Assembly (NCBI RefSeq): GCF_047663525.1
Contig: NC_092617.1
Location: 4,220,501 to 4,284,500 of the forward strand
DNA: 64,000 nt
Origin: Anas platyrhynchos
Taxonomy: Eukaryota; Chordata; Aves; Anseriformes; Anatidae
Direction: 5' to 3'
Shown one piece after another: positions 21,721 to 34,029 of the stretch; within the stretch, counting starts at the first letter, position 1; each line of letters starts with the position of its first letter. A program made the position numbers and the translations under genes. The notes beneath the pieces were generated by a model. It ran no database searches, was not told where the DNA came from, and worked only from the letters and a program-made list of their open reading frames with translations.

Positions 21721-22560
21721 TCAGACCCTAGCTTCATTTTTCAAGGAACAGCTGGTGAGGGTTGATGAGACGTTGGTGAAATGATGGAAATGCTGGGATG
21801 AGAGCAAGGTGGTGAACAGAGATGGGTGTCTGCAGACTTCCAGGAAATAGGACAAAGTGTGGGACAGCATATTTAAGCGTGCAGAGGAAAAGACAGAGGT
21901 TTCTGGTAAAAAGGGAAGGCCCCAACAGTCCTGATGCTTTGGCTAGAACTTTTGAGAAAAAGAGATATAGTCATTGCAGTGCAGCCTCTTTGCTTCCCTG
22001 CAACCTTGTGCAGAGGCAGGGTGGTGTCATACCAGTTTTCCTCTCGTGGCATCACACTGCCCACCACATTCCTCAGACCCCCAAGAAAAGTCCTGAGGCA
22101 GACAGGTAGGTGCAGGATCTCTCCTCGCAGTGGCTGGGGTCAGGCCTTGGGCCTTGTCTTCACCAAAATCAACCAAGACTTTTCTCAGCACAGTGCTTTG
22201 CCTGTCTAATCATGGCCTCCAATTATCTGCCCTAACAAGGCCCTGGGGAGGCGTTGTTAGTAACAGCCCTCAGTGGGGCCCATTCATACTCCAAGTCACT
22301 TCAGCTTTTCCTTTTGCATTTGCTTTTTCGCACAGTTGCATCATTCTCCTCTCAGTACCCAAGTTTCATTGACTCAGCACCAAAATACACCATGGACTTC
22401 ATTAAAACACAGAAACTCCTAATGAGCCATGTCTCTCCCACCATTTTCTTCAAGTCCTCAAGACTTGATCAGCTAATTGGAGAGCTTTCATGTTGTAGTT
22501 AAGGGGGAAGATTTCAAGGAGCATCTAATAAAAGTCTTTCTTCATTTTAAAGGCTGAATT
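21721..22560 (-). repeat. Inverted copy of the 9000-9800 duplicon
   Basis: Collinear, in reverse, with 9000-9800 and 43560-44450. No gene is seen. Confidence 0.6.
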
Positions 22561-25348
22561 TTGTTGTGTTTCAGTTTAGAGCATCATTCTCCTGGTTATA
22601 TTGGTCTAGGGTTTCTCTTTCGAAGCCCTGTTTAGGTGGGAAGAACAGTGTTTTTCCTATTTCAAAACAAACAACAGGAAATCATGCTGCAATTAAAAAA
22701 AAAAAAAAAAAAAACAGAAACAAAGAAACAAAAAAAAACACAGTTCAAGTTCCTTATTTTATTGCCTCCAGTGATGTTTACCTTCCAAAAAGGATGACTG
22801 TACATGATGTATTTTACAGTGATTACAGTGATTTAATTAATTGTGTTAATATTAATCCATATCATACTAATTCAGTGATAAATGATGAGTAGTCTTACTA
22901 AGGAAACCATTACAAAGACTGCTGAGAGATGGGCGACCTTGAACTCACTGATACTCCAAGCAGCAACTGGGTCACTGAGAGTGGTCTGAAGGATTAAACG
23001 GTAAGAGGAGGGCAAACCAGGAGAATGACGGGAAGTGCATAGGTCCAGACAGGCAGCTGGAAAGGGGACATTCAGCAGGGTCTATGTAATCAAGATGAGT
23101 TTTGTGCCTGGATGATGAGGGAGGGAGCACACCACGATAGAAAAGCGATGACAATGCAAGTACAGGTGAACACCAGTATTTCTTCTCCTGGGATGAATAT
23201 GCAAAAAAAATATGAAAAATCACATTTCTTCATGATAGAAATTACACTTCACATGAGACATTTTACAGAACGGATTAAGTCTTTTGAGCTGATGAGTTGT
23301 TGCTTTATTATTCAAGTACTGAAAAAAATACTGGGTATTCCGACAGAGCTTTGCTGCCTGACCATAAGCATAACCAGGGAAAACCTCCAGTGGCCCCGCT
23401 GTGTTTGAGGCACTTCCCTGGACCAGCAGATGTCATTAAAGACCTGCAGGAGGCCAGAGCCCTTTGGGAAAATCAGGTGGAGCCAGGTGGAGTTAACAGG
23501 GCACCTCCACTGCCAGCAGTGCTCTTTGTCCCTGTAACTGCAGCCCAGTCCAGCACAGGAACACCCCTTCAAAGGCAAAGCTCTCAAACCTCTTCTTCAG
23601 TGGGTTCCTTGGATTGACCTAGATTTGAAATGGGCACTGGAAACCTGAGATACTCTCCCTTACTTAAACTAGAAACTTGAACATCTGTTGATGACCTTCC
23701 TGGGTCATCTTTAGCAAACTCAGGCTGAAAAACTCAAGTATAGCATGCTCGAAATGGCTGAGGCAGGACACATCAGCTTGCCCCACTTTGAAAATAGCCC
23801 CCGTCCAAATAACATTTTAAAAGCAACAAATACAGAATGACCCATGAGGTCAATGTGCAGAGTAAGGGAAAGTCACACATATTGTGCTGGAGTAGCAGAA
23901 GGCAAAAAGCATTGCATTGTGCCTCAGAATAATCAAGGAGACCTAATCCAGTTCATCCATGAGGAAAAGCAGAGAGAGAAGGACGTTGAGTTTGGCCTAA
24001 CATGAAGAAGAATGTGCATCACTGGTGAAGGAACCGTCATTTGTGCCATCATCAATGTGAATTACACAAGCACCACCGCACCTAATGGTAACCTGTCTGC
24101 CCCGGCTTGGTATTCCCACAGGGCAGTGGAAGGGGAGCCGACAGCCAAGGGACACATTTGGGTGTGGAAGGTGGGGCCCGGCAGAGACAAGGAGTCAAAC
24201 CCAGGGCCAGGCGGGTGGCAGAGCCCCATGCCCCATGCAGGGGCTGGCTGGGGGTCCCCTCTGCTGCAGCCAGTGCACGCAACGTAGCAAGAGGAGGGCT
24301 CCCTGCACATCACAGGGCACAGCCTGGCCCCACGGGGGTTCTTCCTGACATCCCTGCAACTCCTGGAAGGCTGCGGTGAGGTGTCCCTCAGCCTTCCCTC
24401 CTGTGCTCCCAGGGCACATGGCTGCCTCCTGCCCAGCTCACTGCCCACCATGAACGTCCAACACGGCTACTTCGGAAGTTGGGCCTTGCCCAGGGTCAGT
24501 CTCCTGCAGGGATAGAAAATGGCCCTTGTCCTGGTGGCTTTTTATGAACTTCCTCTCAGTACATGCGCTTCTCATCCTTGATCTCTTTTTACTGAATACA
24601 GAGGCCTAGGGGAGCATTTTGGTACCGACTAATACCAACAAAACATGTCTACTTCATCTCTGTCTGCTGCTATGAGCTGTCTGTGAGACATGGATTTGCT
24701 ATCAGATCTTTTCCTCTGACAGTCTCAGCAATGCCTGGTGATTGGACAAGACATGGGAATTGCACACAGGAAAACACTTTTACTGTGAGCAATATCAAGA
24801 ACTGGATCATGTTTCCAATACCAAGCACTTGATCAGGTTTCCCCAAAGTTGGGGAGTCCTCCTCAACTGGAGATACCCCAAACCCAACTGGAAATGGGCC
24901 TGGGCTGCCTGGTGTAGGTGTCCATGCGTGTCTAGTGGTGGTGGCTAGATGGGCTTTGGAGGTCCCCTCCAAAGGCTGCAGGGAGGGAGTGCCTGCCAGG
25001 GCAGAAAGGGCAGCCCCAAAGGAGGACACCAGGGCTTTCCACCACGTTGCAGCAGGGATCTTCATCCCAAAACCACTGCTGTGCCTGAGAAGAATTTATG
25101 AGAAATGAGATCCACAGAAACTGCCTACCTGCTGGTTCCTTTATTTAGTTAGCTACAAAGAGCTTAGAAGCACCTCTACATGAGATCTTTGGGTAAAAAG
25201 AGAAGTTAGAAGAAGACAGAGGAAGAAAAATATCTTAAATTTATAAAATGAAATTATAAAATTATTTACAATATTGGTATGATATTGAAAAGGATGAGTA
25301 ATTTTGAAATATATGAACAAAGGTGTTTCTGCCTTCTCCAGGTATACT
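22561..25348. other. 3' flank of OR3, no gene seen
   Basis: Contains an A-rich tract (22690-22740), a segment at 23370-23600 that resembles 8880-9010 and 43415-43540 inverted, and a GC-rich stretch at 24060-24480 shared with 6990-7600. AATAAA on the minus strand at 25140-25145, about 200 bases after the OR3 stop, is a plausible poly(A) signal. Confidence 0.4.
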
Positions 25349-26308
25349 TCAGGGAATCAGATGCAGAAGACCATTTCCTTTTTGAAATACTGAATATTGC
25401 AATAACGTCCTCAGTGCCTCCTTGAGCTCCTTATTCCTCATGCTGTAGATGAGGGGGTTCACTGCTGGAGGCAGCACTGAGTACAGAACTGCCACCACGA
25501 GATCCAGCGATGGAGAGGAGATGGAAGGGGGCTTCAGGTAGGCAAACATGACAGTGCTAAGAAAGAGGGAGACCACAGCCAGGTGAGGGAGGCACGTGGA
25601 AAAGGCTTTGTGACGGCCCTGCTCAGAGGGCATCCTCAGCACTGCCCTGAAGATCTGCACATAGGACACCACAATGAAAACAAAACAACCGAAGGCTAAA
25701 GAAATACTAAACACAAGTGCCCCAACTTCCCTGAGGTAGGCATTTGAGCAGGAGAGCTTGAGGATCTGAGGGATTTCACAGAAGAACTGGTCCACAGCAT
25801 TGCCTCGACAGAGGGGAAGGGAAAATGTAGTGGTAGTCTGCAGGACAGCATTGAGAAAGCCACTGCCCCAGGCAGCTGCTGCCATCTGGGCACAAGCTCT
25901 GCTGCCCAGGAGGCTCCCGTAGTGCAGGGGCTTGCAGATGGCAACGTAGCGGTCATAGGCCATGACGGTGAGAAGGGAATACTCTGATCCAAACAAGAAA
26001 GCAAAGAGAAAGAGTTGGGCAGCACATCCTTGATAGGAGATGGCCCTGGTTTCCCAGAGGGCATTGGCCATGGCTTTGGGCAGAGTGGTGGAGATGCATC
26101 CCAGGTCGAGAAGGGCGAGGTTGAGGAGGAAGAAGTACATGGGGGTGTGGAGGTGGTGGTCACAGGCTACGGCGCTGAGGATGAGGCCGTTGCCCAGGAG
26201 GGCAGCCAGGTAGATGCCCAGGAAGAGCGTGAAGTGCAGGAGCTGCAGCTCGCGCGTGTCTGCGAATGCCAGCAGGAGGAACTCAGTGATGGTGCTGCTG
26301 TTGGGCAT
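25349..26308 (-). CDS. Olfactory receptor, OR14-like (OR3)
   Basis: A 319-residue odorant GPCR with all OR signatures: N3-S-S, LLGN, HTPMYFFL, MAYDRYVAICKPLHYGS, KAFSTCLPHL, PAVNPLIYSMRN. It starts MPNSSTITEF like OR4 (MPNRSTITEF), whereas the others read SSVSEF. TM5 to TM7 (FSISLAFGCFVFIVV, LFLSTVMFAYLKPP) are closest to OR6. TM4-loop 2 has a run of four threonines (QTTTTFSLPLC) shared in part with OR4 (HTTTTFSLPLC), so it looks mosaic. The tail is long (QYSVFQKGNGLLHLIP). The frame is open 31 codons upstream of the chosen start, but a splice acceptor (TTCCCTTAGCAG) ends 23-27 nt before the ATG, so the MPN start is preferred. No damage is seen. Confidence 0.95.
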   Translation of the reverse strand: MPNSSTITEFLLLAFADTRELQLLHFTLFLGIYLAALLGNGLILSAVACDHHLHTPMYFFLLNLALLDLGCISTTLPKAMANALWETRAISYQGCAAQLFLFAFLFGSEYSLLTVMAYDRYVAICKPLHYGSLLGSRACAQMAAAAWGSGFLNAVLQTTTTFSLPLCRGNAVDQFFCEIPQILKLSCSNAYLREVGALVFSISLAFGCFVFIVVSYVQIFRAVLRMPSEQGRHKAFSTCLPHLAVVSLFLSTVMFAYLKPPSISSPSLDLVVAVLYSVLPPAVNPLIYSMRNKELKEALRTLLQYSVFQKGNGLLHLIP

Positions 26309-26755
26309 TTGCCTGTTTTGTGTATGTTGTCCTGCTAAGGGAACAGAAATATAGTGAAAATATATCAGGATTATCTGAGAAAAAACATTTCCATTTTTCA
26401 ATTAAACCTCTCAAAGCATTTTCCGAACTGCACTTAGACAGTTGGCAGATCCCTTTCCTTCATTGGTTTCAGTTGTTCTCTCCAGTACAATCCAGACAAT
26501 TCATCGTCATGAAACCTGCCTCCCCTCCATACTAGAAGCACAGAATCCAAGAAAGTCTTCTGTTTCAGATAAACCAAGCCTCGATCTTCCTGTTAAAATG
26601 CCCCCTCAAAAATACTATTCCGTAAAACATCTTCTATGCCACATTACAGGTAGAATAAGACCCATCCTGACAGATGCTATCAGCCATTGGATGTGCCAGC
26701 TGTAGAAGACCCCTCTGGCAACCCCACCTGCATGGCCCTGCTGCCAGAGCCACAC

Positions 26756-27060
26756 AGTGTCAAGAGCCTGCAGATGTGTCCTGCCACACGCTGCCCTCTG
26801 TTGTTGCGCTCCTCAGTGCCTCCAAGCCCTCTCTCCTTCTCTCCTCTCTGCGTGCCAGCTGCGGTCAGAGCCCCCAGCCCTGCTGCGCTGTGCAGAGGAG
26901 CTGCTCCGGGGCACAGCTGTCTCTCTGCAGCGCTTGCCAGGAGCTCCCCTTGGACCCAGGAGCCCGGCCCAGCTCAGCAGCACAGCACCCGACCATGGCA
27001 TCGCTTGCTCTGTGCCCTTGGGCTCCCTGGAGGTGTCCCCAAGGCCTCAGGGTTGACAGC
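26756..27060 (-). promoter_or_regulatory. Conserved upstream block of OR3: candidate 5' exon
   Basis: Lies only about 450-750 bases before the ATG. The donor column reads GACACT|GTGTGG (GT kept, weak); the alternative ATGCAG|GTGGGG lies about 30 nt downstream. Confidence 0.4.
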
Positions 27061-27369
27061 TCCCCAAGGCAGCAGGGTCTCTGCTGGAGTGTGCTCATTG
27101 AGGCAGACTGAACTGATCATCTACTGCTCCTCTCTGAACACAAGATTTTTAGAAGTGTGATTTGCGCTGTTGGACTGTGATTGTCAAACATGATGTGCTT
27201 TAACCTGCCAGGCAGCTCAGCACCACACATCTGTTAGCTCACACCATCCCCCCCAAATTCTTATAGGTTGAGGTCAGCGCAGTTGAAAGGACTGAAATGG
27301 TAGAGAAAGAATTATAATAGCAATTATTTTTAGTACTATTATTGTTATGTAGAAAGCAAGCTATGCACA

Positions 27370-28640
27370 GTGCAATTGCTCATTACTGACTGGTGTCCAG
27401 CCTGTCCCCAACTGGTAGAACATTGTGGTAACCATCTGCACCTGCTCTTCTTTGACCTTCAACAAGTCCACAAATGGAAGGGTCCTCCCAGGGACTGGGA
27501 AAGGTAGACAGTTCTTTAACATCCTTTCTCTTGAAGACAGCTATCCCAAAACCCCACCTGTACCCTTTTGGATCTTGGAAGTGCCCTCTCGTGGGGAAGT
27601 TTATGTCAAGGTTTCATAGATCAACATTCTTCTCCCTCCTTTCTTTTCTGGACAGTAGTTCTCTTCCATTCTCAGGGGCCTGATTTTCACACCCTCTGTT
27701 TTCTCCTGCATATAGAGGGAACGGATCCTGGCAGAGGTTGGTGCTCTGGCCTAGCAAGAGCAGAACCAGGGGTCTGGTCTAGTCTGGGGCCTGTCACAGT
27801 GGCTGGAGTGGCTGCGGGACATGTCAGAGGTGTTGGAGTAGCTGCAGGGCCTGTCCCAGGGCTTGGAGTGGCACTGACTGAGGCTCCCTTTGGAATTCCC
27901 TTTGGAATTGCCAAGGTGATAACCCCTCCTTTTCAAGCACTTCTGCAGTTTTTAAGGATTCTGCACGTGCTCAGGGGGAAGTTCCAAAGCACTGGAAGTG
28001 CCCACTGCTCTAGGTGCCTGCCTAGATCCTCTCATGCTCCCTGCCACTCCTAACTCTCCGGCCTTGGGGCAGGTCTCTGGAGGGCATTCTTCAAGAGTTA
28101 TTTATCCTTAAACAACAGTTGAACCATATTCAGGAGACGTCACAGTAGGATCATCCCATGGATATTCTAAGCTTTGTAGAGCTAGTGTAATAAGGCTGGA
28201 GGAGAAGGGGAGGTGAAAAAGTCAAGTGTCCCTCCCTTTTCCTCTCCTAGATTGGCTCCCTAAAACAAAAAGTTTAAGCGTGTAATTCTTAAGTTTCTGA
28301 GTAACGGTTCCTGAGGAATGGACGTGATGGCAATGCTCAGTACAAAGAACAGATTTGTCACATGACCAATAATTTTATAGACTCATAAGGTAGTGTTACA
28401 CAACATAGCAAAATATCTTTAAACCAGCCCCCAAAATGATAAACAGCACAATGGGAATACAGGCAGTAAGTAATGTGCTATACAACTCATTTCTGAATGA
28501 AAGCCCAACAGACCTGAGATCCAAAATGTCGACCTTGTGATCAGCAACTATTAAACTGGTCTAATGCTTATAACAATTTAACTTTAGCACTCTGTGGTAA
28601 GATCTGTCATTATCTCAACCCTTCGTGCCCCACACTGAGC
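27370..28640 (-). mobile_element. ERVL-like leader and proline-rich gag remnant
   Basis: The minus strand from about 28640 to 27900 matches the leader at 36785-37560; 27900-27690 matches the Pro/Ala/Thr-rich gag-like stretch at 37630-37800; 27620-27370 matches the protease-RT linker fragments. The ORFs are broken. Confidence 0.6.
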
Positions 28641-28659
28641 ACCAAAAAGACTTGTGGTT

Positions 28660-29130
28660 TAATGCGGCAGTTTGACTACTTCGAATTATATGAAGAGGTC
28701 CAGAGAAGAGCCACAAAGGCGATCAAGGGGCTGGAGCACTTCTGCTATGAAGGCACGCTGAGAGAACTGGCACTACTCAGCAGCGGAGAAACCTTAGAGC
28801 AACCTTCCAGTGCTTAGAGAGGACTTACAGGAAAGCTGGGGAGACAGTCTTTGTCTAGGAGTGGAGTGATAGGACAAGGAGTAATGACTTCAAACTAGAA
28901 GAGGGCAGGTTTAAATTAGGTATGTGGAAGAAATTCTTTCCTCTGAGGATGATGAGGCACTGGAACAGGTTTCCTGGAAAAGCTGTGAATGTCCCATCCC
29001 TGGAAGTGTTCAAGGAGAGGTTGAAATGAGTTTTGAGCAAGCAGGTCTAGCAGGAGGATGGTTGGAATAAGAGGATCTTTAAGATCTCTTCCAACCCAAA
29101 CCATTCTACATGTATGATTCTATGATCCCA
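28660..29130 (+). mobile_element. CR1 LINE 3' end, uninterrupted copy
   Basis: C-terminal RT remnant and 3' UTR with terminal TATGATTCTATGATC at about 29112. It lacks the 128-base nested insertion found at 492-619 and 52495-52622, giving the empty site at 28773-28782. Confidence 0.75.
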
Positions 29131-29239
29131 TGTTTCTATGATTATCTGTGACACTGCTACCGTTGCCCTTGTGAAGCCCGTAAAGGCTCTCCTCAGAGAT
29201 TTTAACCAAGATTTTTGGATAGTCCGGCTGACATCCTGA

Positions 29240-30345
29240 TACACGTGGTGTCCCCCAGGGGTTGGTACTGGGACCTATCTTGTTTAATGTCTTTATTGAT
29301 GACCTAGATGAGGAGATTGAGTGTACCCTCACTAAATCTGCAGATGACATCAAGTTGGGAGGTAGTGACAATACACATGAGGGAAGGGTGGCCTTTCAGA
29401 GGGATCTGGATAGGCTGGATTTCTGGGTTGAGGTGAATGGGATGAGGTTCAACAAGGCCAAGTTCAGGGTCCTGCACTTTGGCCACAATAACTCCATGCA
29501 ATGCTATAGGCTTGGGGCAGAGTGGCTAGAAGACTGTGAAGAGGAAAAGGACCTGGGAGTGTTGATGGATGCTCGGCTGAACATGACCCAGCCATGTTCC
29601 CAGGTGGCCAAGAAGGCCAAGGGCATCCTGGCCTGTATTAGAAATAGTGCAGCCAGCAGGAGCAGGGAGGTGATCGTCCTCCTGTACTCGGCTCTGGTGA
29701 GGCCACACCTCGAGCACTGTGTTCAGTTTTGGGCCCCTCATTACAAGAAGGACATTTAGGCCCTGGAACATGTCCAGAGAAGGGTAACCAAACTGTTGAG
29801 GGTTCTGGAGCACAGGTCTTATGAGGAGTGGCTGAGGGAACTGAGATTATTTACTCTGGCGAAGAGGAAGCTCAGGGGAGACCTCATTGCACTCTACAAC
29901 TTCCTGAAGAGAGGTTGTGATGAGGTGGGGGTCAGCCTCTTCTCTCAGATAACTAATGATAGGACTTGAGGAAATGGCCACAAGTCGTGCCTGGTGATGT
30001 TTAGATTAGATATTACAAAAAAAATTTCTCTCAAAGAGTAGTCGGGAACTGGAATGGTCTGCTCAGGGAGGTGGTGGAGTCACTGACCCTCAGTGTTCAA
30101 GAAGCACCAGGACAAAGTGCTAGGAGATATGGCTTAGTAGCTTAGTGGGTATTATTAGTGATAGGAAGGTTGGACTAAATGGTCTTGTAGGTCCTTTCCA
30201 AATTTGTGTTTCTATGATTTCTATGATTTCTATGATTTCTATGACTCTATCATTGGACAAGGAGAATGGTTTTAAACTGGGTAGATTTAGATTCGATAGT
30301 CAGATGAAATTCTTGACTTGGAGGTGAGGCACTGGAACTGGTGTT
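29240..30345 (+). mobile_element. CR1 LINE, C-terminal RT and 3' end
   Basis: The plus strand encodes the end of the RT ([26 protein letters not shown]) with an open frame from 29262 to 29759, then stops. The F of the catalytic FADD is S here. The 3' end at about 30205-30250 shows four TTTCTATGA repeats. A second CR1 scrap follows to 30345. The direct duplicate is at 53095-54175. Confidence 0.85.
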
Positions 30346-30930
30346 GTGGGTCCAGAGGTCACCCAGAGGGAGTTTGGATCAGCCCATGCCCTTGTGTTTG
30401 AAGGAACAGCTGGTGAGAGTGGAAAGGCAGCAGTGAAATCATGGGAACAGCAGAGTGAGAGCAAGGTGGGGAAGAGAAGTGGTTGTCTGCAGCCTTCAGG
30501 GAAGTGTGAGACAGCACAGGAAAGCATGCAGAGGAGAAGGCAGAGGGCTCTGACAAGAATGGAAAGCTGCGGCACACTGACAACTTTGTCCCCTTGGCCA
30601 TGGCTTATAAGGAGACGTCTTTTACTCATGGCATTGGGGCCATGTATTCTCCTTTCAACCCTTCACAAACACTGGAAGGTGTCATACCAATGTCCTTCAC
30701 ATGATATTATGGGCATTGCCCCCTACCCCACAGACCCCAGGAAGAGTGAGACATGGTGGTGCTGGGGTTGCAGGATCTCCCCTCCAGTGGCTAGGGTCAG
30801 GCATTCACCTTCTGATTCACCAAAACAAACTAAGATTTCTCAGCACAGTGCCTTTGCCTGTCTGTAGTCATGGCTTCCAATTATCTGCCCAAACAATTCC
30901 CATGGGAGGCTTTCATAGTAACAGACTAGA
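30346..30930 (-). repeat. Duplicon with the empty solo-LTR site
   Basis: Reverse-complement counterpart of 11100-11370 plus 12101-12400, without the LTR (single TACT at 30623-30626). Direct duplicate at 54175-54760. No gene is seen. Confidence 0.65.
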
Positions 30931-30999
30931 ATAGCCAACAGAGTCTGGAATATAGAGTCTAGAGCAGTCTAATACCACAGAATAGAGTAGCCAACAGAG

Positions 31000-32160
31000 G
31001 TGAGACAGGTACTCTGATATAATAACAGCCATCAGAAAGCTGATCTCAGTTAGATGACTGATATGGTGAGGTTAGGAGTAGCCTGGCCAGGAGAAATGTG
31101 AGATTTGGGGGACGGAAGAGGAAGGGAAGAGGAGCTCGGAAGCTTACCTTTGTAGCGGTAAGAGGGTTCATGCAATGTTGATGCTGCTGTAACACTGACT
31201 TCAGTCTTGTAAGGCCTGTAAACAATAACAATAATCCCTCAACCTAAACATTAGTCCAACATCCTGACAGGAATCCACTATTGGAAAGCAGAATTCAAAA
31301 TACCATGTGAAGAAAAACTAAGCGCAGAGCCCCCTTCCCTTGCATTTCCTCTCTTGCTCACCCTAATTCCTTGACCTTAACACTAACATTAAATGCTCTG
31401 TTTATCCCTAGACTTCTTGCCAGACCTAAACAAAACCCTAAACCATAATGCTTGCCCATACCCTAAACAAACACCTGACACAGTACAGAACAGCACACAC
31501 AAACAGAAGAGCAAACCTTCCAACTAAAACTTTATTTAATCTCTAAACCAGAAAGGTGAGCTGAGTCCATAGAGGACAAGAGAGAGCTGAGCTCTGCCTC
31601 AGGATCTCCTGCCCCAGCAGGAAGAATGTGACTGTGGCAGGGACTGTGAGGTCACTTCTGTCTCTGCACTTGATAGGGCAGCAGCAGGAACGTGTCACAG
31701 AAAGGGACTGTGAAGTCAATTCAGTCTGGAGGTGGCAGGTCACCATTGACTTCTCCCTGGGATCTGCACTTTTGGGCTGACATCTAGCAGTGGCCCTGCT
31801 AGGCCAGCAGAAGGCACCTGCTTGGCATGTTGACTGGGGGATCCCCTCTGCCTCCAGAGCCAGGAGGACCCAGACAGAAAGAAGGCCCCCAGATGGATTG
31901 TCCTGTCCCTTCTGCTTGAGTCCATGAGTGGGCAGCAGGAGGCACAAGGCTTGGCTGTGTCTCCACAAGAAGCTGCAAGGCCAGCAGCAGGCCCCTGGCT
32001 TGGAAGCTGCTGCTGAGGTGACTTGTGTCTGGTTGGCTGAGAGGACGCAAGGAGCCTGCTGGGTTGGGATGCCTACTTCAGGAGTGTTTTCCACCTTGAT
32101 GGAGCTTTCTGTGGTAGTAGGAAAGAGCAGGAGAGAAAAACTTGCCACAATGTGTGCCCA
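31000..32160 (-). repeat. Alpha-beta-delta module, copy 3
   Basis: Contains the 61-codon frame (31740-31925) and an overlapping 201-codon frame (31543-32148), both with their counterparts in copy 5. No known domain. Delta at 31040-31540. Confidence 0.65.
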
Positions 32161-32339
32161 GGAATATTGTCAATGGCCTTGAGGAGGAAGAAATGTCCAG
32201 CGGAACAACTGGTCTCGCTGATCTACCTACCAGATGTTTCCTACCAGATGCAGCTTCCTTTGGTCGCAGGAAAGAGCAGGAGAGAAAAAACTGCCACAAA
32301 GTGCACCATGGATGGTTGGCACTGGCTACAAGGAAGAAG

Positions 32340-32600
32340 AAATGTCCAGGGGAACAACTGGTCTTGCTGCTAGAGTCTGAAGCAAAGAAGGCATTAAGTA
32401 CCTCATTATTTACCTTATCTCGAGATCTTCAACAGATTTCCCGCATATCTAATAAAGGATGATGGTTCTCCTTAATCCTCCTTTATTTATAGTATTTTTA
32501 TAAACAGTTTTTCATTGTCTTTGAGAGTCACAGACAGATTGAGCTCCAGCTTGGCTTTGGCCCTTCTAATTTTGACCTGCACAGCCCCATAACATTCAGG
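32340..32600 (-). mobile_element. CR1 LINE internal fragment
   Basis: Counterpart of 2215-2510, degenerate; includes the stretch reading KAQLE in reverse. The site at 32728-32731 just downstream lacks the CR1 tail found at 2626-2735. Confidence 0.6.
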
Positions 32601-33689
32601 ACACAGCTCCAGACAAACTGACTGCAGGCATGAGAAGGAAGCACAGAAGAGGTGGAACCTGGCAGCTTTCCATTCTCTTCTGTGACTCTGTTCTGCAATT
32701 CCATTTGACTGGTTACTCCTGTATTATCCAATCTGATGCTGCTGTCTTGTCAGACATAGCACAATCACACACAAAGGTTGAACTGTCTGCCTGTAGACAT
32801 GAAGAGCTGACAGAATGGAGCATCAGTGTGGGGCAACCTTGAGAAATTGCAGGATTTTGCCTACAGAAACATCTTGGCATTTACAAGGAGAAGAGCCCAG
32901 TCCTGAAACAGAGGAAGAAGAAGCCCACACATCAGGGCAGACTGGGACCCTGCTGAGTGAGCAGTGCCCAGGAGGAGGAGGGCCTGAACACAACGAGGGA
33001 TGCCATATGAGCAGTGGTGCCTGCTCAGCAGCAGCTAGGCCAGATTCCCACCGAGCTCCCTTACGAGGAGCATGGCCACCAAGAAGATCTGAGTTATCAG
33101 ACTCCTCAGAGATCCAGTGTGGCACTACACAGAAGAGGGCCTACAGCCAACAGGAAAACACGTACAGGTCCAGGAGTCCTTAGGACAGCCTAGTATGGAG
33201 AGGATCAAGGGCTCTACCAAGGCTCAAAGTCTCAACAGGACCCAGGTCTTTGTGTCCATGGCTATGACTGCTGTCTCTGCCACTGAGGCCTATGAGGAGA
33301 CAGCTGATCGTTAAAGCACCAGGGCCTCATTGCCTCCTTGTCCCCACCCATGAACCAGGCAGGGGTCGTACCATTCTCCTGCACTTGGCCATGCACATCC
33401 CCATCTCCTACTGCCCCATAAAGAGCCCTGAGCAACTTGTCAAAGGAAAGGATCCCCCTTAAAATGGGATAGATGTCAAGTCCTGGCCCTTGTGTTTGGT
33501 GACACACATCCAGTTTTCCTCCACATCAGTGTCACCTTCACATTGCCTTTGTCTCCTTGTCCTCACTGCCTCCAGGGTTCTGCTCTAACGAGCTCCAAGG
33601 GAGGCTGTGTCAGTGCTGGCCCTCAGGGGGAAACTGCAGGAAACTTGCCTCTGACTTGCACTTCTGGAGAGATGTCTTCAGTTGTCTCT

Positions 33690-33988
33690 GAGTGCCTGAG
33701 GTTTGTGGGCTCATCAGCCAAGCCCCCAGAGGGGTGATTGCCGTGCCTTGGGCTAGTGCTGTGCTGCTGAGCTGGGCCGGGCTCCTGGGCAGAAGGGGAG
33801 CTCCCGGCAAGAGCTGCAGAGAGACAGCTGTGCCCAGGAGCAGCTCCTCTGCACAGCGCAGCAGGGCTGGGGGCTCTGACCGCGGCTGGCACGCAGAGAG
33901 GAGAGAAGGAGAGAGGGCTTGGAGGCACTGAGGAGCGCAACAACAGAGGGCAGCGTGTGGCAGGACACATCTGCAGGCTCTTGACACC
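33690..33988 (+). promoter_or_regulatory. Conserved upstream block of OR4: candidate 5' exon
   Basis: Ends in GACACC|GTGAGG with GT at 33989-33990, at the same column as the OR1 donor; ATGCAG|GTGGGG follows at about 34016. The paired acceptor before OR4 (TCTTTGTTCAG, ending 35559) would give an intron of about 1.57 kb. Confidence 0.45.
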
Positions 33989-34029
33989 GTGAGGCTCTGG
34001 CAGCAGGGCAATGCAGGTGGGGTTGCCAA